Assembly: GCF_003605435.1 (NCBI RefSeq)
Contig: NZ_QXQB01000009.1
Location: 22,676-86,675, forward strand
DNA length: 64,000 nt
DNA from: Paenibacillus pinisoli
Lineage (GTDB): Bacteria > Bacillota > Bacilli > Paenibacillales > Paenibacillaceae
Direction: 5' to 3'
Of this stretch, positions 27,171 through 35,957 are shown piece after piece. The notes below the pieces were generated by a model, which had not been told where the DNA came from, made no database searches, and saw only the letters and a program-made list of their open reading frames with translations. The stretch's first letter is position 1; each line of letters starts with the position of its first letter. The translations under genes were made by a program, and so were the position numbers.

Positions 27171-28844
27171 CTAATGCTCGTCCAGCGGCGGAATCAGCCG
27201 AAGCCGCCGCAACCGGGCGGCCAGCCGATCGCCGCCCGGAATCGCGCGCCATTCGCGCGCGTCTATCGCGCCTGCGCGCAAAGCGGCGGCGGCGAAGACC
27301 ACTACGCCGACGGCTGCGCCCGCCAGCGTCAATGCTGCCGCGAGGCTTCGCTGCGGCAGCCCGTGTCCGAGCGCGGCGCCTAGCGCGCGCTCGGCAAGCA
27401 GCACCGCGCTGGCCATAACCGCCAGCGCGACAATGCCTGCGGCTGCGGGGCCTATGCCGGCGCGCCGCTTAAGCTGTCCGTGCGGCGGGCGGAGCCCCGC
27501 AGCCGCACGGCGCAGCGCCGCCGCGCCCAGCAAGGCGGCGGCGCTTAGCGCGATCACGCCGGAGAGCGCTGCCCCCTCGATGCCGAGGGAGGGCACCAGC
27601 GCGGCGTTCAGCGCGCCCTTCAGCAGCGCTGCGAGCAAGAGCAGCGCCGCAGGCGCCCGCACCGAGCCAAGCGCTTGCAGCGCGGGCGCGACAACCGCGT
27701 TCACGCTGCCGGCGAGCGCCGTGCAGCCGACAAGCGCGAAGGCTAGCGTTCCCTTCGCATCCTTGTACAGCATAATATTGATCGGCTCAGCCAGCAGCAT
27801 GAGGCCGATGGCCGCGGCTCCGCCCATCATCCAGGCCATCCTCAGCTGCAGCGACAGACGGGTCTGCAGCTCGTCAAGCCGGCCTCCAGCCTTCGCCGCC
27901 ACGAGGCCTGGCACCATAGCCGCAGCTGCCGCGGCGGCAACCATCGTAACAAGCTGCACCAGCGGACCGCCCCGGCTGTATACGCCGAAGAGGCTCATCG
28001 CCGTCGCTTCGGCCATGCCGCTGTCACCGAGCAGCCGCGGCACCATGAATGCATCCACTACCCCTACAATCGGCACAACGATAGAAGCCAGCGCTGCCGG
28101 AGCGGCTATCGCTGCCAATTCCTTCATCTCCTGCGCAATGCGCTGGAATCCCAGCGGATTCCGAGCGGCCGTGCTCCTTGCAGACCGGTCACGCAAGCCG
28201 CCCAGCGAGAGAAGAATAAGAGCGGTGACCGCGCCTGCGCCTGCGCCGCCCATGACGCCCGCGGCCAAAGCGGAATCGCTCCATCCCGCGGTAAGGCCGA
28301 GCTGCAGCGCAAGGACCATAATCGCAACCCTGGCGCATTGCTCTGCCACCTGGGATGCGGCCGACAAGCCCATCCGCCGCCTCCCTTGCTGATAGCCCCG
28401 AAGCACCGCAGCAAGCGGCGCAAATATAAGCGCCACAGACAATACGCGTATAGCCAGCGCCGCGGAATCATCGCCTATCCATGATGCGGCCAGATCGGCG
28501 GTCAGCCACATCCCGATGAAACCGATGAGGCCCGTCATCCCCAGCAGAATCGCTGCGGCAATCACGGTGCTCCTCGTGCCTTCCAGAGCCTCATCTTCCT
28601 TCAGCTTGCGTGCAATAATGATGGATATTGCCGTAGGCAAACCCGCTGTAGCCAAGACTGCAATCAGCTGATAGAACGGATATACGGCATTGTAGATGCC
28701 GAATACGCGGTCCCCTGCCAAATTCTGCAGCGGGATCTTCTGCAAAGTGCCTACCAGCTTGGAGATCAGCGCAGCTCCCGCCATCAGGATTACGCCATTC
28801 CGCCAGATTCCGCCTCCGCGAAGTCTCGATGCCGTCCGGCCCAT
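27171..28844 (-). CDS. yabM: MATE/MOP-superfamily flippase-like membrane protein (YabM/SpoVB family)
   Basis: A 557-residue polytopic protein of the polysaccharide biosynthesis/SpoVB/MurJ family, which flips lipid-linked envelope precursors. About 14 helices are visible, with family features GAALISKLVGTLQKIPLQNLAG at the start and GLPTAISIIIARKLKE in loop 2. The C-terminal half is unusually rich in Ala, Gly and Arg and the DNA is very GC-rich there (about 27200-27700). It lies in the spoVT-yabM-mazG order of Bacillus. The exact substrate is not known. Confidence 0.88.
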   Translation of the reverse strand: MGRTASRLRGGGIWRNGVILMAGAALISKLVGTLQKIPLQNLAGDRVFGIYNAVYPFYQLIAVLATAGLPTAISIIIARKLKEDEALEGTRSTVIAAAILLGMTGLIGFIGMWLTADLAASWIGDDSAALAIRVLSVALIFAPLAAVLRGYQQGRRRMGLSAASQVAEQCARVAIMVLALQLGLTAGWSDSALAAGVMGGAGAGAVTALILLSLGGLRDRSARSTAARNPLGFQRIAQEMKELAAIAAPAALASIVVPIVGVVDAFMVPRLLGDSGMAEATAMSLFGVYSRGGPLVQLVTMVAAAAAAAMVPGLVAAKAGGRLDELQTRLSLQLRMAWMMGGAAAIGLMLLAEPINIMLYKDAKGTLAFALVGCTALAGSVNAVVAPALQALGSVRAPAALLLLAALLKGALNAALVPSLGIEGAALSGVIALSAAALLGAAALRRAAAGLRPPHGQLKRRAGIGPAAAGIVALAVMASAVLLAERALGAALGHGLPQRSLAAALTLAGAAVGVVVFAAAALRAGAIDAREWRAIPGGDRLAARLRRLRLIPPLDEH

Positions 28845-28913
28845 ATGATAGTCCCCTGTTCCCTATGATTGGTTATGATTAATGATTATACCGTAAAGGG
28901 AGCAGATACCAAA

Positions 28914-29297
28914 AGAACAAACTCACCCTGCGGGTGATTGAAGGTCACAAGCGCTCAATCCTGATCCTGCCTCCTAACGGAACTGAGCGACTCTACGCTT
29001 CATTTTTTATATGCTTATAACGTCTAACGGAATGAGGATGCCTTATTGGCACCATCCGACCCGCATTCCGGTTCATTTAGGGCAAATAAGGGCTCTCTGT
29101 TCCTTTACTATTAAAAAAGGGCACATGGACGGGTAAATAGCGTCTCGTAGTTCCCTTACGAATGTTCAAAAAATGACTTACCCCGCTTAAGGACTTGCTT
29201 CAGCCAATTTTAAGCAGGTTTTTGCTGCTTAGAGCTCTCTTTTCGGCGAATTGATCCATAACTTCTAAAACGGCATCATTCCCTAAACAATGAAAAA
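28914..29297. repeat. 0.4-kb noncoding dispersed repeat, copy 2
   Basis: Second copy of the repeat at 24434-24850, in the same orientation, filling the spoVT-yabM gap. It lacks the extra GTGATTGAAG units but keeps the palindrome and all four internal TAACGGAACTGAG-type motifs. No coding potential seen. Confidence 0.9.
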
Positions 29298-29333
29298 GCT
29301 TCCCCGCAAGCGGCCGGAGCCGTACGGAGAAGC
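29292..29333 (-). terminator. spoVT terminator
   Basis: Stem GCTTCCCCG/CGGAGAAGC (one G-U) with an 18-nt loop, then TTTTTCATTG on the minus strand. Confidence 0.75.
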
Positions 29334-29378
29334 CGGTGTCTTCTTGCCTTATGTCCAGGCAGCAATAAGAATTCGAGC

Positions 29379-29921
29379 TTATTGCTCCATCTGCTTCGCC
29401 AAGAAGCCTGCAGCCGTCTCAGCCATCTTCGTCTCCAGCTGGCCCATCTTCACCGAATCATCTTTGCTGAGCAGCACCACAGCGCCGATCGGATCGCCGC
29501 CCGCAATAATCGGTGCTACGACGAAAGAGCTGTATTGATCTTGCACATCCTTCACAATTTCATAAGCGCCGCCGTTTGTTTCAGCCAGTGTCTTGCGGTT
29601 CTCCATGCAGGACTCCAGCGTATTGCCGACCGGCTTGTCCAGCAATTCCTTCTTGGAAGCGCCCGCTACCGTAATGATGGTATCACGGTCGGAGATAAGC
29701 GTAATATGTCCGGTACTCTCGTACAGCGACTCCGCATATTCCTTGGCAAAGTCGCCCAGCTCGCCGATCGGGGAATACTTCTTCAAGATGACTTCGCCGT
29801 CACGGTCGACGAAGATTTCGAGTGGGTCGCCCTCGCGTATACGCAGCGTACGGCGGATCTCCTTCGGAATCACCACACGCCCGAGATCGTCGATACGACG
29901 TACAATTCCAGTTGCTTTCAT
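29379..29921 (-). CDS. spoVT: Stage V sporulation protein T
   Basis: Forespore transcription factor that tunes sigma-G genes. It has 180 residues: an AbrB-type swapped-hairpin DNA-binding domain (1-50, MKATGIVRRIDDLGRVVIPK...REGDPLEIF) joined to a GAF-like domain (about 60-178; HITLISDRDTIITVAG, PIIAGGDPIGAVVLLS). Both domains are intact. A GCGGGG ribosome site precedes the ATG. It usually sits beside mfd or prsA; here a gene block intervenes. Confidence 0.97.
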   Translation of the reverse strand: MKATGIVRRIDDLGRVVIPKEIRRTLRIREGDPLEIFVDRDGEVILKKYSPIGELGDFAKEYAESLYESTGHITLISDRDTIITVAGASKKELLDKPVGNTLESCMENRKTLAETNGGAYEIVKDVQDQYSSFVVAPIIAGGDPIGAVVLLSKDDSVKMGQLETKMAETAAGFLAKQMEQ

Positions 29922-30399
29922 TTCTTGTTGCCCCGCTTTCCCTAGAGGATTTTGAATCGACTGGATGCTTGCATCACTTTTTTATAAAGAAACATCACTG
30001 AGAGCTCCACGAGGACTTGCGGCGTCCTCGAATTTCTTCCGGGTAGCGCCAAACGCAAGGCTTGGCCAATCCTATCCCATACCAGAACATTCGCAGCAGG
30101 CCGTTGTTATCGTAGGGTCTTGGTGCTGCTCCGGTACCTGAAGTGTTAAGATCCTTCAATGAAGAATTTGAATCTGACCATAGTATTCATCCGCTCCCAA
30201 TTTCTTATGCACGTCTCCAGCGCGCCCCGCTGTTCCCTTGTTGAACCTTTAATCCGCCAGTCCAAGCCCTGCACTGCACAGAGTCTGTCCGCTTTAGTGA
30301 TTAGTTCTTACGGTAAGAGACGGTCCTCGCAAGACATCCGGAGCCTTAGAATGCCCTCCAGAGCCGCATGTATCCAGCGTTGACCATTACACGGCAAAG
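29922..30399. other. Intergenic region between the SPFH/Arc pair and spoVT
   Basis: About 480 bp with no gene recognised on either strand. A 7-bp hairpin (CGAGGAC/GTCCTCG, 30010-30030) stands upstream of spoVT. I looked for a sigma-G promoter before spoVT and found no good match. Confidence 0.45.
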
Positions 30400-30431
30400 A
30401 CGGCATACGCAGCCATGTGCGTATGCCGTCC
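30400..30431 (-). terminator. Terminator after the SPFH/Arc pair
   Basis: Perfect 13-bp stem (GACGGCATACGCA/TGCGTATGCCGTC) with a 6-nt loop, just after the small gene's stop. Only a short T tract follows. Confidence 0.75.
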
Positions 30432-30434
30432 GTA

Positions 30435-30605
30435 TTATTCCTCTTTGCGGGGCTTGCCGAGCCGCCCTGACTTGGCAAGCGCTTCGCGCAGCAAATATTC
30501 AATATGGCCGTTCACGCTGCGAAATTCGTCAGCGGCCCATTGCTCAAGCGCACGATGGATGTCGGGATCGAGGCGCAGCGGGAACGCCTTCTTCTCTTTC
30601 CCCAT
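30435..30605 (-). CDS. Arc-type ribbon-helix-helix DNA-binding protein
   Basis: A 56-residue protein. The strand-helix-helix pattern KKAFPLRLDPDIHRALEQWA, DEFRSVNGHIEYLLREAL is typical of the Arc/MetJ fold used by small dimeric repressors. The ATG at 30605 lies 13 nt after the SPFH stop, so the two are one transcript; the terminator follows at once. It could regulate this operon. No toxin partner is evident, so I do not call it an antitoxin. Confidence 0.8.
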   Translation of the reverse strand: MGKEKKAFPLRLDPDIHRALEQWAADEFRSVNGHIEYLLREALAKSGRLGKPRKEE

Positions 30606-30618
30606 AATTCAGCGTTCC

Positions 30619-31491
30619 TTAGCTGTAGAGGGAGCCCGTATTGATGACCGGCTGCGCTGCCCTGTCAGATACGATCGAAACCATCAAATTGTTGACCATC
30701 GCGGCCCGCCGCTCGTTGTCCAGGTCGATTCCGTTCTCCTCCAGCTTCCGCAGAGCCGCATCCACCATGCCGACTGCGCCCTCAACAATCTTCTGACGCG
30801 CCGCCACAATGGCAATCGCTTGCTGCCGCTGCAGCATCGCGCTTGCGATCTCCGGCGCATAGGCAAGATGCGTAATCCGCGTCTCGATCAGCTCGACGCC
30901 GGCCACTTCCAGCCGAGCCTGAAGATCGCGCTGCAGCTCAGACGCCACTTCATCCGCATTGCCGCGAAGCGATACGCCATGCTCATCATCGAAAATATCG
31001 TACGGATATTGCGCCGCAATATGGCGAATCGCCGTCTCGCTCTGAATCTCGACGAACCGCTCGTAATGATCGACGTCGAACGTTGCTTTCGCTGTATCTA
31101 CAACCTTAAAGACAACGACCGCGCCGATTTCCACAGGGTTGCCCTCTGCGTCGTTCACTTTCAGCTTCTGACTGTTGAAGTTGCGCACCTTAAGCGATAC
31201 GGTCGCCTTCGTCGTGAGCGGCAGCGCCATCCACAAGCCGCTCTGGATAATGGTGCCGATATACGTGCCGAAGAAGGTGATCACCTTTGCTTCATTCGGC
31301 TGAACGATGACGAGCGATGTCGTAATCAGAAAAGCGGCAAGCAGAAGCACAAGACCCAATATGATGCTAAGTGCCGATACGGACGCTGAGGACAGCTGAA
31401 GAATAATAAGCGCCGCTCCGCCTACGGCTGCTACAATGGCGATAAGCAGCGCCAAATATCCACTGACATATAAAGCTTTTTTCTCCCTCAT
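30619..31491 (-). CDS. SPFH/band-7 domain membrane protein
   Basis: A 290-residue membrane scaffold protein of the SPFH (stomatin/prohibitin/flotillin) group. Two hydrophobic stretches at the N-terminus (about 8-35 and 38-62) are followed by the band-7 domain (VQPNEAKVITFFGTYIGTI...; VSLKVRNFNSQKLKVNDAEG), then an Ala/Glu-rich helical region with QRQQAIAIVAARQKIVEGAV. The ATG at 31491 is chosen because GGGAG lies 8 nt upstream; an ATG at 31506 overlaps that site. Pairing with a downstream Arc-like gene recurs in related genomes as far as I know; the role of the pair is unclear. Confidence 0.88.
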   Translation of the reverse strand: MREKKALYVSGYLALLIAIVAAVGGAALIILQLSSASVSALSIILGLVLLLAAFLITTSLVIVQPNEAKVITFFGTYIGTIIQSGLWMALPLTTKATVSLKVRNFNSQKLKVNDAEGNPVEIGAVVVFKVVDTAKATFDVDHYERFVEIQSETAIRHIAAQYPYDIFDDEHGVSLRGNADEVASELQRDLQARLEVAGVELIETRITHLAYAPEIASAMLQRQQAIAIVAARQKIVEGAVGMVDAALRKLEENGIDLDNERRAAMVNNLMVSIVSDRAAQPVINTGSLYS

Positions 31492-31559
31492 GAGATCCAC
31501 TCCCATATCATTATGATATGTTCATGATATCACTTTTTACAAATATAAGCAATGGTTAT

Positions 31560-31751
31560 TCATATCAGCCAAAGCATAATCAGTATCGCAAGACCTAGCG
31601 TCAAGTGGATCCAGCCGAATACTTTGGACAAGCGAAGTTCCCGGTTGCTTACATGAGACTCCCTTGCGTCAATGAACAACAGAAACAAGCCGCACAAGAT
31701 GCATATGAGAAAGAGATAGCCCGTTAGGCCAATCGTGACCGCGTTCAACAC
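31560..31751 (-). CDS. Small two-helix membrane protein (CLC_0170-like)
   Basis: A 63-residue protein with two membrane helices (about 5-27 and 43-62) joined by a charged loop (DARESHVSNRELRLSK). It resembles the small CLC_0170-type proteins seen near gerABC operons in spore formers. It begins with GTG at 31751 after a GGGGG box and follows gerC by about 60 nt, so it probably belongs to the germination operon. Function unknown. Confidence 0.7.
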   Translation of the reverse strand: MLNAVTIGLTGYLFLICILCGLFLLFIDARESHVSNRELRLSKVFGWIHLTLGLAILIMLWLI

Positions 31752-31814
31752 TATACTTTAGAACCCCCTACATTCAGGTATACTGCCGCCGCTAATCCGT
31801 AGCGCAGCATAGAC

Positions 31815-33065
31815 CTAAATCGCCTTCATGCCGATTCGCCGAATCCGCACCGCCACCTCAATATCGAAAGTAGTCTGCTTGTACATCTCCTGCCACTTCT
31901 CTTTTGATCCGACATATTGATGCCAGTACCCCGGCTTCTTGGCTCTGACCATCTCGCCGAAGCCGAATATATCGGAGCTCTTGCTTTGTGTCTTGGCAAT
32001 GATGTTTTTGTAGAATTGGACGGAGCCTTCCTCTTGCTTGCGCTCGATCATGGCAATGGAAGCCGGATCCTCCAGCGAGATGCCGTGGCCCATCTTCTCT
32101 GCCAGATTCGCCTCGAGCTCCACTTTGATCTTAAAATACGGCTTGCCGTCCTTTATGCTTAAGTCTATTTTGGAATGACGATGCGTGACATTCGTCATGA
32201 CAGCCGTAGTCAGGTCATCCTTATCCAGTAAGACGACCGCCCGGTATCCGGCCGGATTAATGCCCCGCAGCCCCAGAAAACCGGATATCTCCATCGGCTT
32301 CGTAACACCGACCAGCCTCTCCCCGCAGAAATACGCCAGCCCCTGAATCTCGACGTTATCCTGCTCCTTAATATCCACATAGGGCAGGAAGCCCTCCTGC
32401 CCTTTCTTCGAGGAATTGCTCCAATATTGTCCCAGATAATCCTTAGGGAACTTGCCCATCTTAATGGCGTTATCGAGCGTGGACATCAAGTAAAGCGTCG
32501 GAATCCTCTCCAGCCTGGGTGCCGCATTCATGAGCGCGAACGCTTTTCCTTTGGAGACCATCATCCATGCCATTCTGCGCACCTCCGCATTGCGGCGGAA
32601 GAAATCATTAATATTGCTCATATCCTTTTTCGCCACCTCCTCGGAGATGACGATAATCCGCAAATGGCCAAAAAACAGCTTGCTCGATACCTGCTGCTGC
32701 AAATTCATAAAGGCATCGTTAATGGAATGGCCTACGACATGAATGACCCACACCGTCCGGTTCGGGCTGCTGCCTGCCGAGCCGCCGGCTTCTCCCGGCC
32801 CAAGGGGAATTTGGCCCGGCAGGGCGATCTGCACGCCTACCTTGACCATACCCTCCTTGGGCGGAGGAAGCGAGCCGCGGACATGCGACACTTCATTTTC
32901 TTCCTTTCGAGCTGCCTCCTCATTTTCTGCCTCATCAATCGATACCCCAAGCACGACTGCCCGATCGTCGATCTCCAGCCGGTCCCAGCAGCCGCTCAAG
33001 ACAGGGACAAACAGAAGCAGCACTCCGAATAATTGCAGGGAGCGCCTTGCAGCCATGCTCTTCAT
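31815..33065 (-). CDS. Spore germination lipoprotein, GerC subunit
   Basis: A 416-residue C-subunit of a GerA-type germinant receptor in the spore inner membrane. Signal peptide with lipobox VLSGCWD (Cys about 24), followed by the family start RLEIDDRAVVLGVSIDE and the GerAC domain (GHLRIIVISEEVAKKDMSNI; YFKIKVELEANLAE). The ATG overlaps the stop of the B subunit, and an AGGGGG box precedes it. A longer in-frame opening upstream is a shadow of gerB. The germinant cannot be told from sequence. Confidence 0.93.
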   Translation of the reverse strand: MKSMAARRSLQLFGVLLLFVPVLSGCWDRLEIDDRAVVLGVSIDEAENEEAARKEENEVSHVRGSLPPPKEGMVKVGVQIALPGQIPLGPGEAGGSAGSSPNRTVWVIHVVGHSINDAFMNLQQQVSSKLFFGHLRIIVISEEVAKKDMSNINDFFRRNAEVRRMAWMMVSKGKAFALMNAAPRLERIPTLYLMSTLDNAIKMGKFPKDYLGQYWSNSSKKGQEGFLPYVDIKEQDNVEIQGLAYFCGERLVGVTKPMEISGFLGLRGINPAGYRAVVLLDKDDLTTAVMTNVTHRHSKIDLSIKDGKPYFKIKVELEANLAEKMGHGISLEDPASIAMIERKQEEGSVQFYKNIIAKTQSKSSDIFGFGEMVRAKKPGYWHQYVGSKEKWQEMYKQTTFDIEVAVRIRRIGMKAI

Positions 33066-34162
33066 CACATTTGCCCCCTCTTCTTGCGAATCATCGCCAG
33101 CAGCAGCAGGAGCGCCGGATATGCAATCGTAATAATCAAGCCATACCTTCCGACCATTTCGATAATGCCATAGAGCTGTGTTACATTCTGGGGAACCATC
33201 GCCATAAAGAAGATAAAAGGAAACAGAATAAACGAAAACACCCGATGCTCGCGCAAACGGAATAATTGCTTCATGGCGTAAGCTGTCAGAAAGTAGCTGG
33301 ACAGCAGCGTTGTGAACACTGCCGTCACCCATACTGCCAGAAAGGCGGCATCCAGCCTCTCCAAGATGTTCGCTGGCAGATTCGTCGCTTTCGCAAGCTC
33401 CAGTGTAGGCCACAGCAGCTTCTTGATTTCCTCGGAACCGAACACACTTACCGACGCTGCAACAATGACGATGTAGAGGCCGCCCGCGATCAAGATGCCG
33501 TATAGGCTTGCTTTCATCGCCTTCTTGGGCTGTTTCATAGACGGAATAATCAGCGTCAGAATGAAAGAGCCCTGGAATAGAGCGGCAATGGTCAGCACGC
33601 CAACAAAAACATGATTGGCCGGCGACCATATAATGGGCTGGAGGTTAATAATTTCGGCATTGTTCAAGGACAATATCGCAATCATCAAGCATGGCACCAG
33701 CAGCAGCGGGAAATAGAAATTATGAATATACGCAAAGGTCGTCAGCGACTTCCGCGCCGATATCGCGGCCAGCATCAGCATCACGATGACCGTCACCTCG
33801 ACAGGGGTCGTTTTCAGTACCGCTGTTACGACCACTTCGCCGAACTCTCTAGCAGTCAGCGATGTTAGTACGGCAAAAAATGCGATGATAAATACACTGC
33901 CTAAGCGCCCAAGCCATTTGCCTATAATTTGCTCGCTATATTCAATGATCGTGTGATCCGGAAAGCGTATGCCGAGCCAGGTCACAAGCGCCAGTCCAAA
34001 GAACGCTATTACGCTGCCGATGAGCGTAATGATTGGAGCAGCCGATTCGGCTGCTCTCGCCGCGAATAGAGGGAGCGACAACACGCCGACACCGATAATC
34101 GTGCTGACGAGAATAGCCGCTGTCTGTAACACCGTAATTTGTCTGGTCTGCGTATTGTCCAT
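33065..34162 (-). CDS. Spore germination permease, GerB subunit
   Basis: A 365-residue amino-acid/polyamine/organocation-type transporter fold that forms the germinant-binding B subunit. About ten helices; the start ITVLQTAAILVSTIIGVGVLSLP is typical. It begins 17 nt after the A-subunit stop with AAGGAGA, and its stop overlaps the C-subunit start. The A-B-C order matches a standard tricistronic ger operon. Confidence 0.94.
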   Translation of the reverse strand: MDNTQTRQITVLQTAAILVSTIIGVGVLSLPLFAARAAESAAPIITLIGSVIAFFGLALVTWLGIRFPDHTIIEYSEQIIGKWLGRLGSVFIIAFFAVLTSLTAREFGEVVVTAVLKTTPVEVTVIVMLMLAAISARKSLTTFAYIHNFYFPLLLVPCLMIAILSLNNAEIINLQPIIWSPANHVFVGVLTIAALFQGSFILTLIIPSMKQPKKAMKASLYGILIAGGLYIVIVAASVSVFGSEEIKKLLWPTLELAKATNLPANILERLDAAFLAVWVTAVFTTLLSSYFLTAYAMKQLFRLREHRVFSFILFPFIFFMAMVPQNVTQLYGIIEMVGRYGLIITIAYPALLLLLAMIRKKRGQM

Positions 34163-34179
34163 GCCGGTTCTCTCCTTCT

Positions 34180-35793
34180 CTATCTTTTCTCTGGGCTGGT
34201 TTCACCTGTGCTAGGAGATGGCGCCTGATCCTCCACATGAAGCTTTATATTATCCTGCGGATGAAGGAACGCCGGCCTGTTCTTCATCCATTTGATCGGC
34301 GCCCGAATGAGCAGATCCTTCATGCCTTCCTTATCTCCCGGAACAAGCGGGCTCAGATAAGGCACGCCGAACGATTTGAGCGAAAGCACATGATTGGCAA
34401 TAACGATAAGGCCGACCATAATGCCGTAGAGCCCAAATATGCCAGCCATAATAATAAGCGGAAAGCGCAGCAGCCGAAGCGCGAGCGCCGCGTTATAGGC
34501 TGGCGTGGCAAAGGAACCGATCGTCGTCAGCGCGATAATAACGACCGTAATCGGACTGGCGAAGCCCGCTGCTACTGCCGCCTGCCCGATTACGAGAACG
34601 CCGACGATCGACAAGGCGCCGCCGACCTGCTGGGGCAGCCGGATAGTGGCCTCTCGCAGCACCTCCATGGAGACCTCCATAATTAGCACCTCGATTACAG
34701 CCGGGAACGGAACTCCCGCTCTGCCTCCCGCTACGGCCACCGCGAATTCCGTCGGAATGAGCTCTGGATTGAAGGAAATAATGGCGACATACAAGGATGG
34801 AAAGACAAGCGAGAAGATTAGGGCAACAAGCCGTGCCAAGCGAATCGCGCTCATAAGCAGGAATCGCTCCGTGTAATCTTCTACCGTCTGATAGAACTGC
34901 CCGAATACGGTAGGAATAACCAGCGCCAAAGGCGAGCCGTCTACGAGAATGGCTACACGGCCTTCCAGCAGGTTCGCTGCAACCTTATCCGGCCGTTCCG
35001 TATATTGCACCTGAGGGAATGGCGACCACTTGTTATCCTCGATGAACTGCTCCAAATAGCCAGAGTCGAGGATGCCGTCAATCTCTACTTCGGAGAGCCT
35101 GCGGTCCAGTTCCTTCAGTACTTCCGGATCTGTAATGCCGTCCATATAGCAGATCGCTATCTTGGACTTGGACCGGGAGCCCATTTCCCGGGAATCGATT
35201 CGAAGCTCTGTCGACTGCAGCCGGTACCGGATTAATGCCAAATTCGTGCCCAGCGATTCGATAAAGCCTTCACGCGGCCCGCGGATAACCTGCTCTGTCG
35301 CCGGCTGCTCGATGCTCCTCTTTTCAACGCTGCGAGTTCCGATAATAAAGGCTTCCTTCATGCCTTCTACAGCTACAACCGTATCCCCGCCAAGAATAGC
35401 CCGAATCAGCAGATCGATGCCTCCCTGCAATTGGACTTCTCCATGGTACAGCGTCTCATATAGGAGAATGTCAGGCAGCTGCGCCAGCTCAATGGAACGG
35501 CCTTGCAGATGCATCGGAGCATGCATGAATGGCTTTAAGATATCTTCATTAACAACAGCTTGCTGTACCATATGGGAGAAGCTGTACATGACAGCGGGAA
35601 ACCTGCCGAATACATGTAATTTGCGAATCGCAAGATCAGCGCTTTTGCCCACCGTACTGTCTATAATTCCTTCCAGTTCTTGTAGCGAGCCGCTCAACTT
35701 TTTTCCTTCGAACTCCGCTAAAGTATGGTTGGCAGGAAGCTTCTTCGGTTGCTTCTGTTGTTTTGTCCGCCTGTATCCCTTAATCAGCTTCAT
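34180..35793 (-). CDS. Spore germination protein, GerA subunit
   Basis: A 537-residue A subunit. A large soluble N-terminal domain (1-290) carries GerA features (RPDKVAANLLEGRVAILVDG near 275), followed by four or five helices (about 300-500; VFPSLYVAIISFNPELIPTE; FPAVIEVLIMEVSMEVLREA). The ATG at 35793 is preferred; an ATG at 35826 adds 11 residues not seen in the family. First gene of the operon after the prsA terminator. No forespore sigma-G promoter was identified with confidence. Confidence 0.94.
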   Translation of the reverse strand: MKLIKGYRRTKQQKQPKKLPANHTLAEFEGKKLSGSLQELEGIIDSTVGKSADLAIRKLHVFGRFPAVMYSFSHMVQQAVVNEDILKPFMHAPMHLQGRSIELAQLPDILLYETLYHGEVQLQGGIDLLIRAILGGDTVVAVEGMKEAFIIGTRSVEKRSIEQPATEQVIRGPREGFIESLGTNLALIRYRLQSTELRIDSREMGSRSKSKIAICYMDGITDPEVLKELDRRLSEVEIDGILDSGYLEQFIEDNKWSPFPQVQYTERPDKVAANLLEGRVAILVDGSPLALVIPTVFGQFYQTVEDYTERFLLMSAIRLARLVALIFSLVFPSLYVAIISFNPELIPTEFAVAVAGGRAGVPFPAVIEVLIMEVSMEVLREATIRLPQQVGGALSIVGVLVIGQAAVAAGFASPITVVIIALTTIGSFATPAYNAALALRLLRFPLIIMAGIFGLYGIMVGLIVIANHVLSLKSFGVPYLSPLVPGDKEGMKDLLIRAPIKWMKNRPAFLHPQDNIKLHVEDQAPSPSTGETSPEKR

Positions 35794-35890
35794 ACGGTCA
35801 CCGCCCTTTATTGCTGTCTGCAGCATGTTCTGCGCCTGATCCGTTTTAGTGTTTTCAATTCAGGGAAAATCTATCCAAGCCCGCCCATAG

Positions 35891-35933
35891 AAAAAAGACC
35901 GTATGCCCGGCATGATGCCGGACAAACGGTCTT
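35891..35933 (-). terminator. prsA terminator
   Basis: Two nested stems (AAGACCGT/ACGGTCTT and CCGGCAT/ATGCCGG), then TTTTTTC on the minus strand. Confidence 0.9.
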
Positions 35934-35957
35934 CTTCGTTAAGCGATAAAGCAGAAT

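Noticed and set aside
30435..30605. Arc-like gene as a toxin-antitoxin antitoxin
   Set aside because: The adjacent gene encodes an SPFH membrane protein, not a toxin, and no other small gene pairs with it.
33066..33629. N-terminal extension of gerC to 604 residues
   Set aside because: The extension runs inside gerB out of frame; a lipoprotein signal and ribosome site define the start at 33065.
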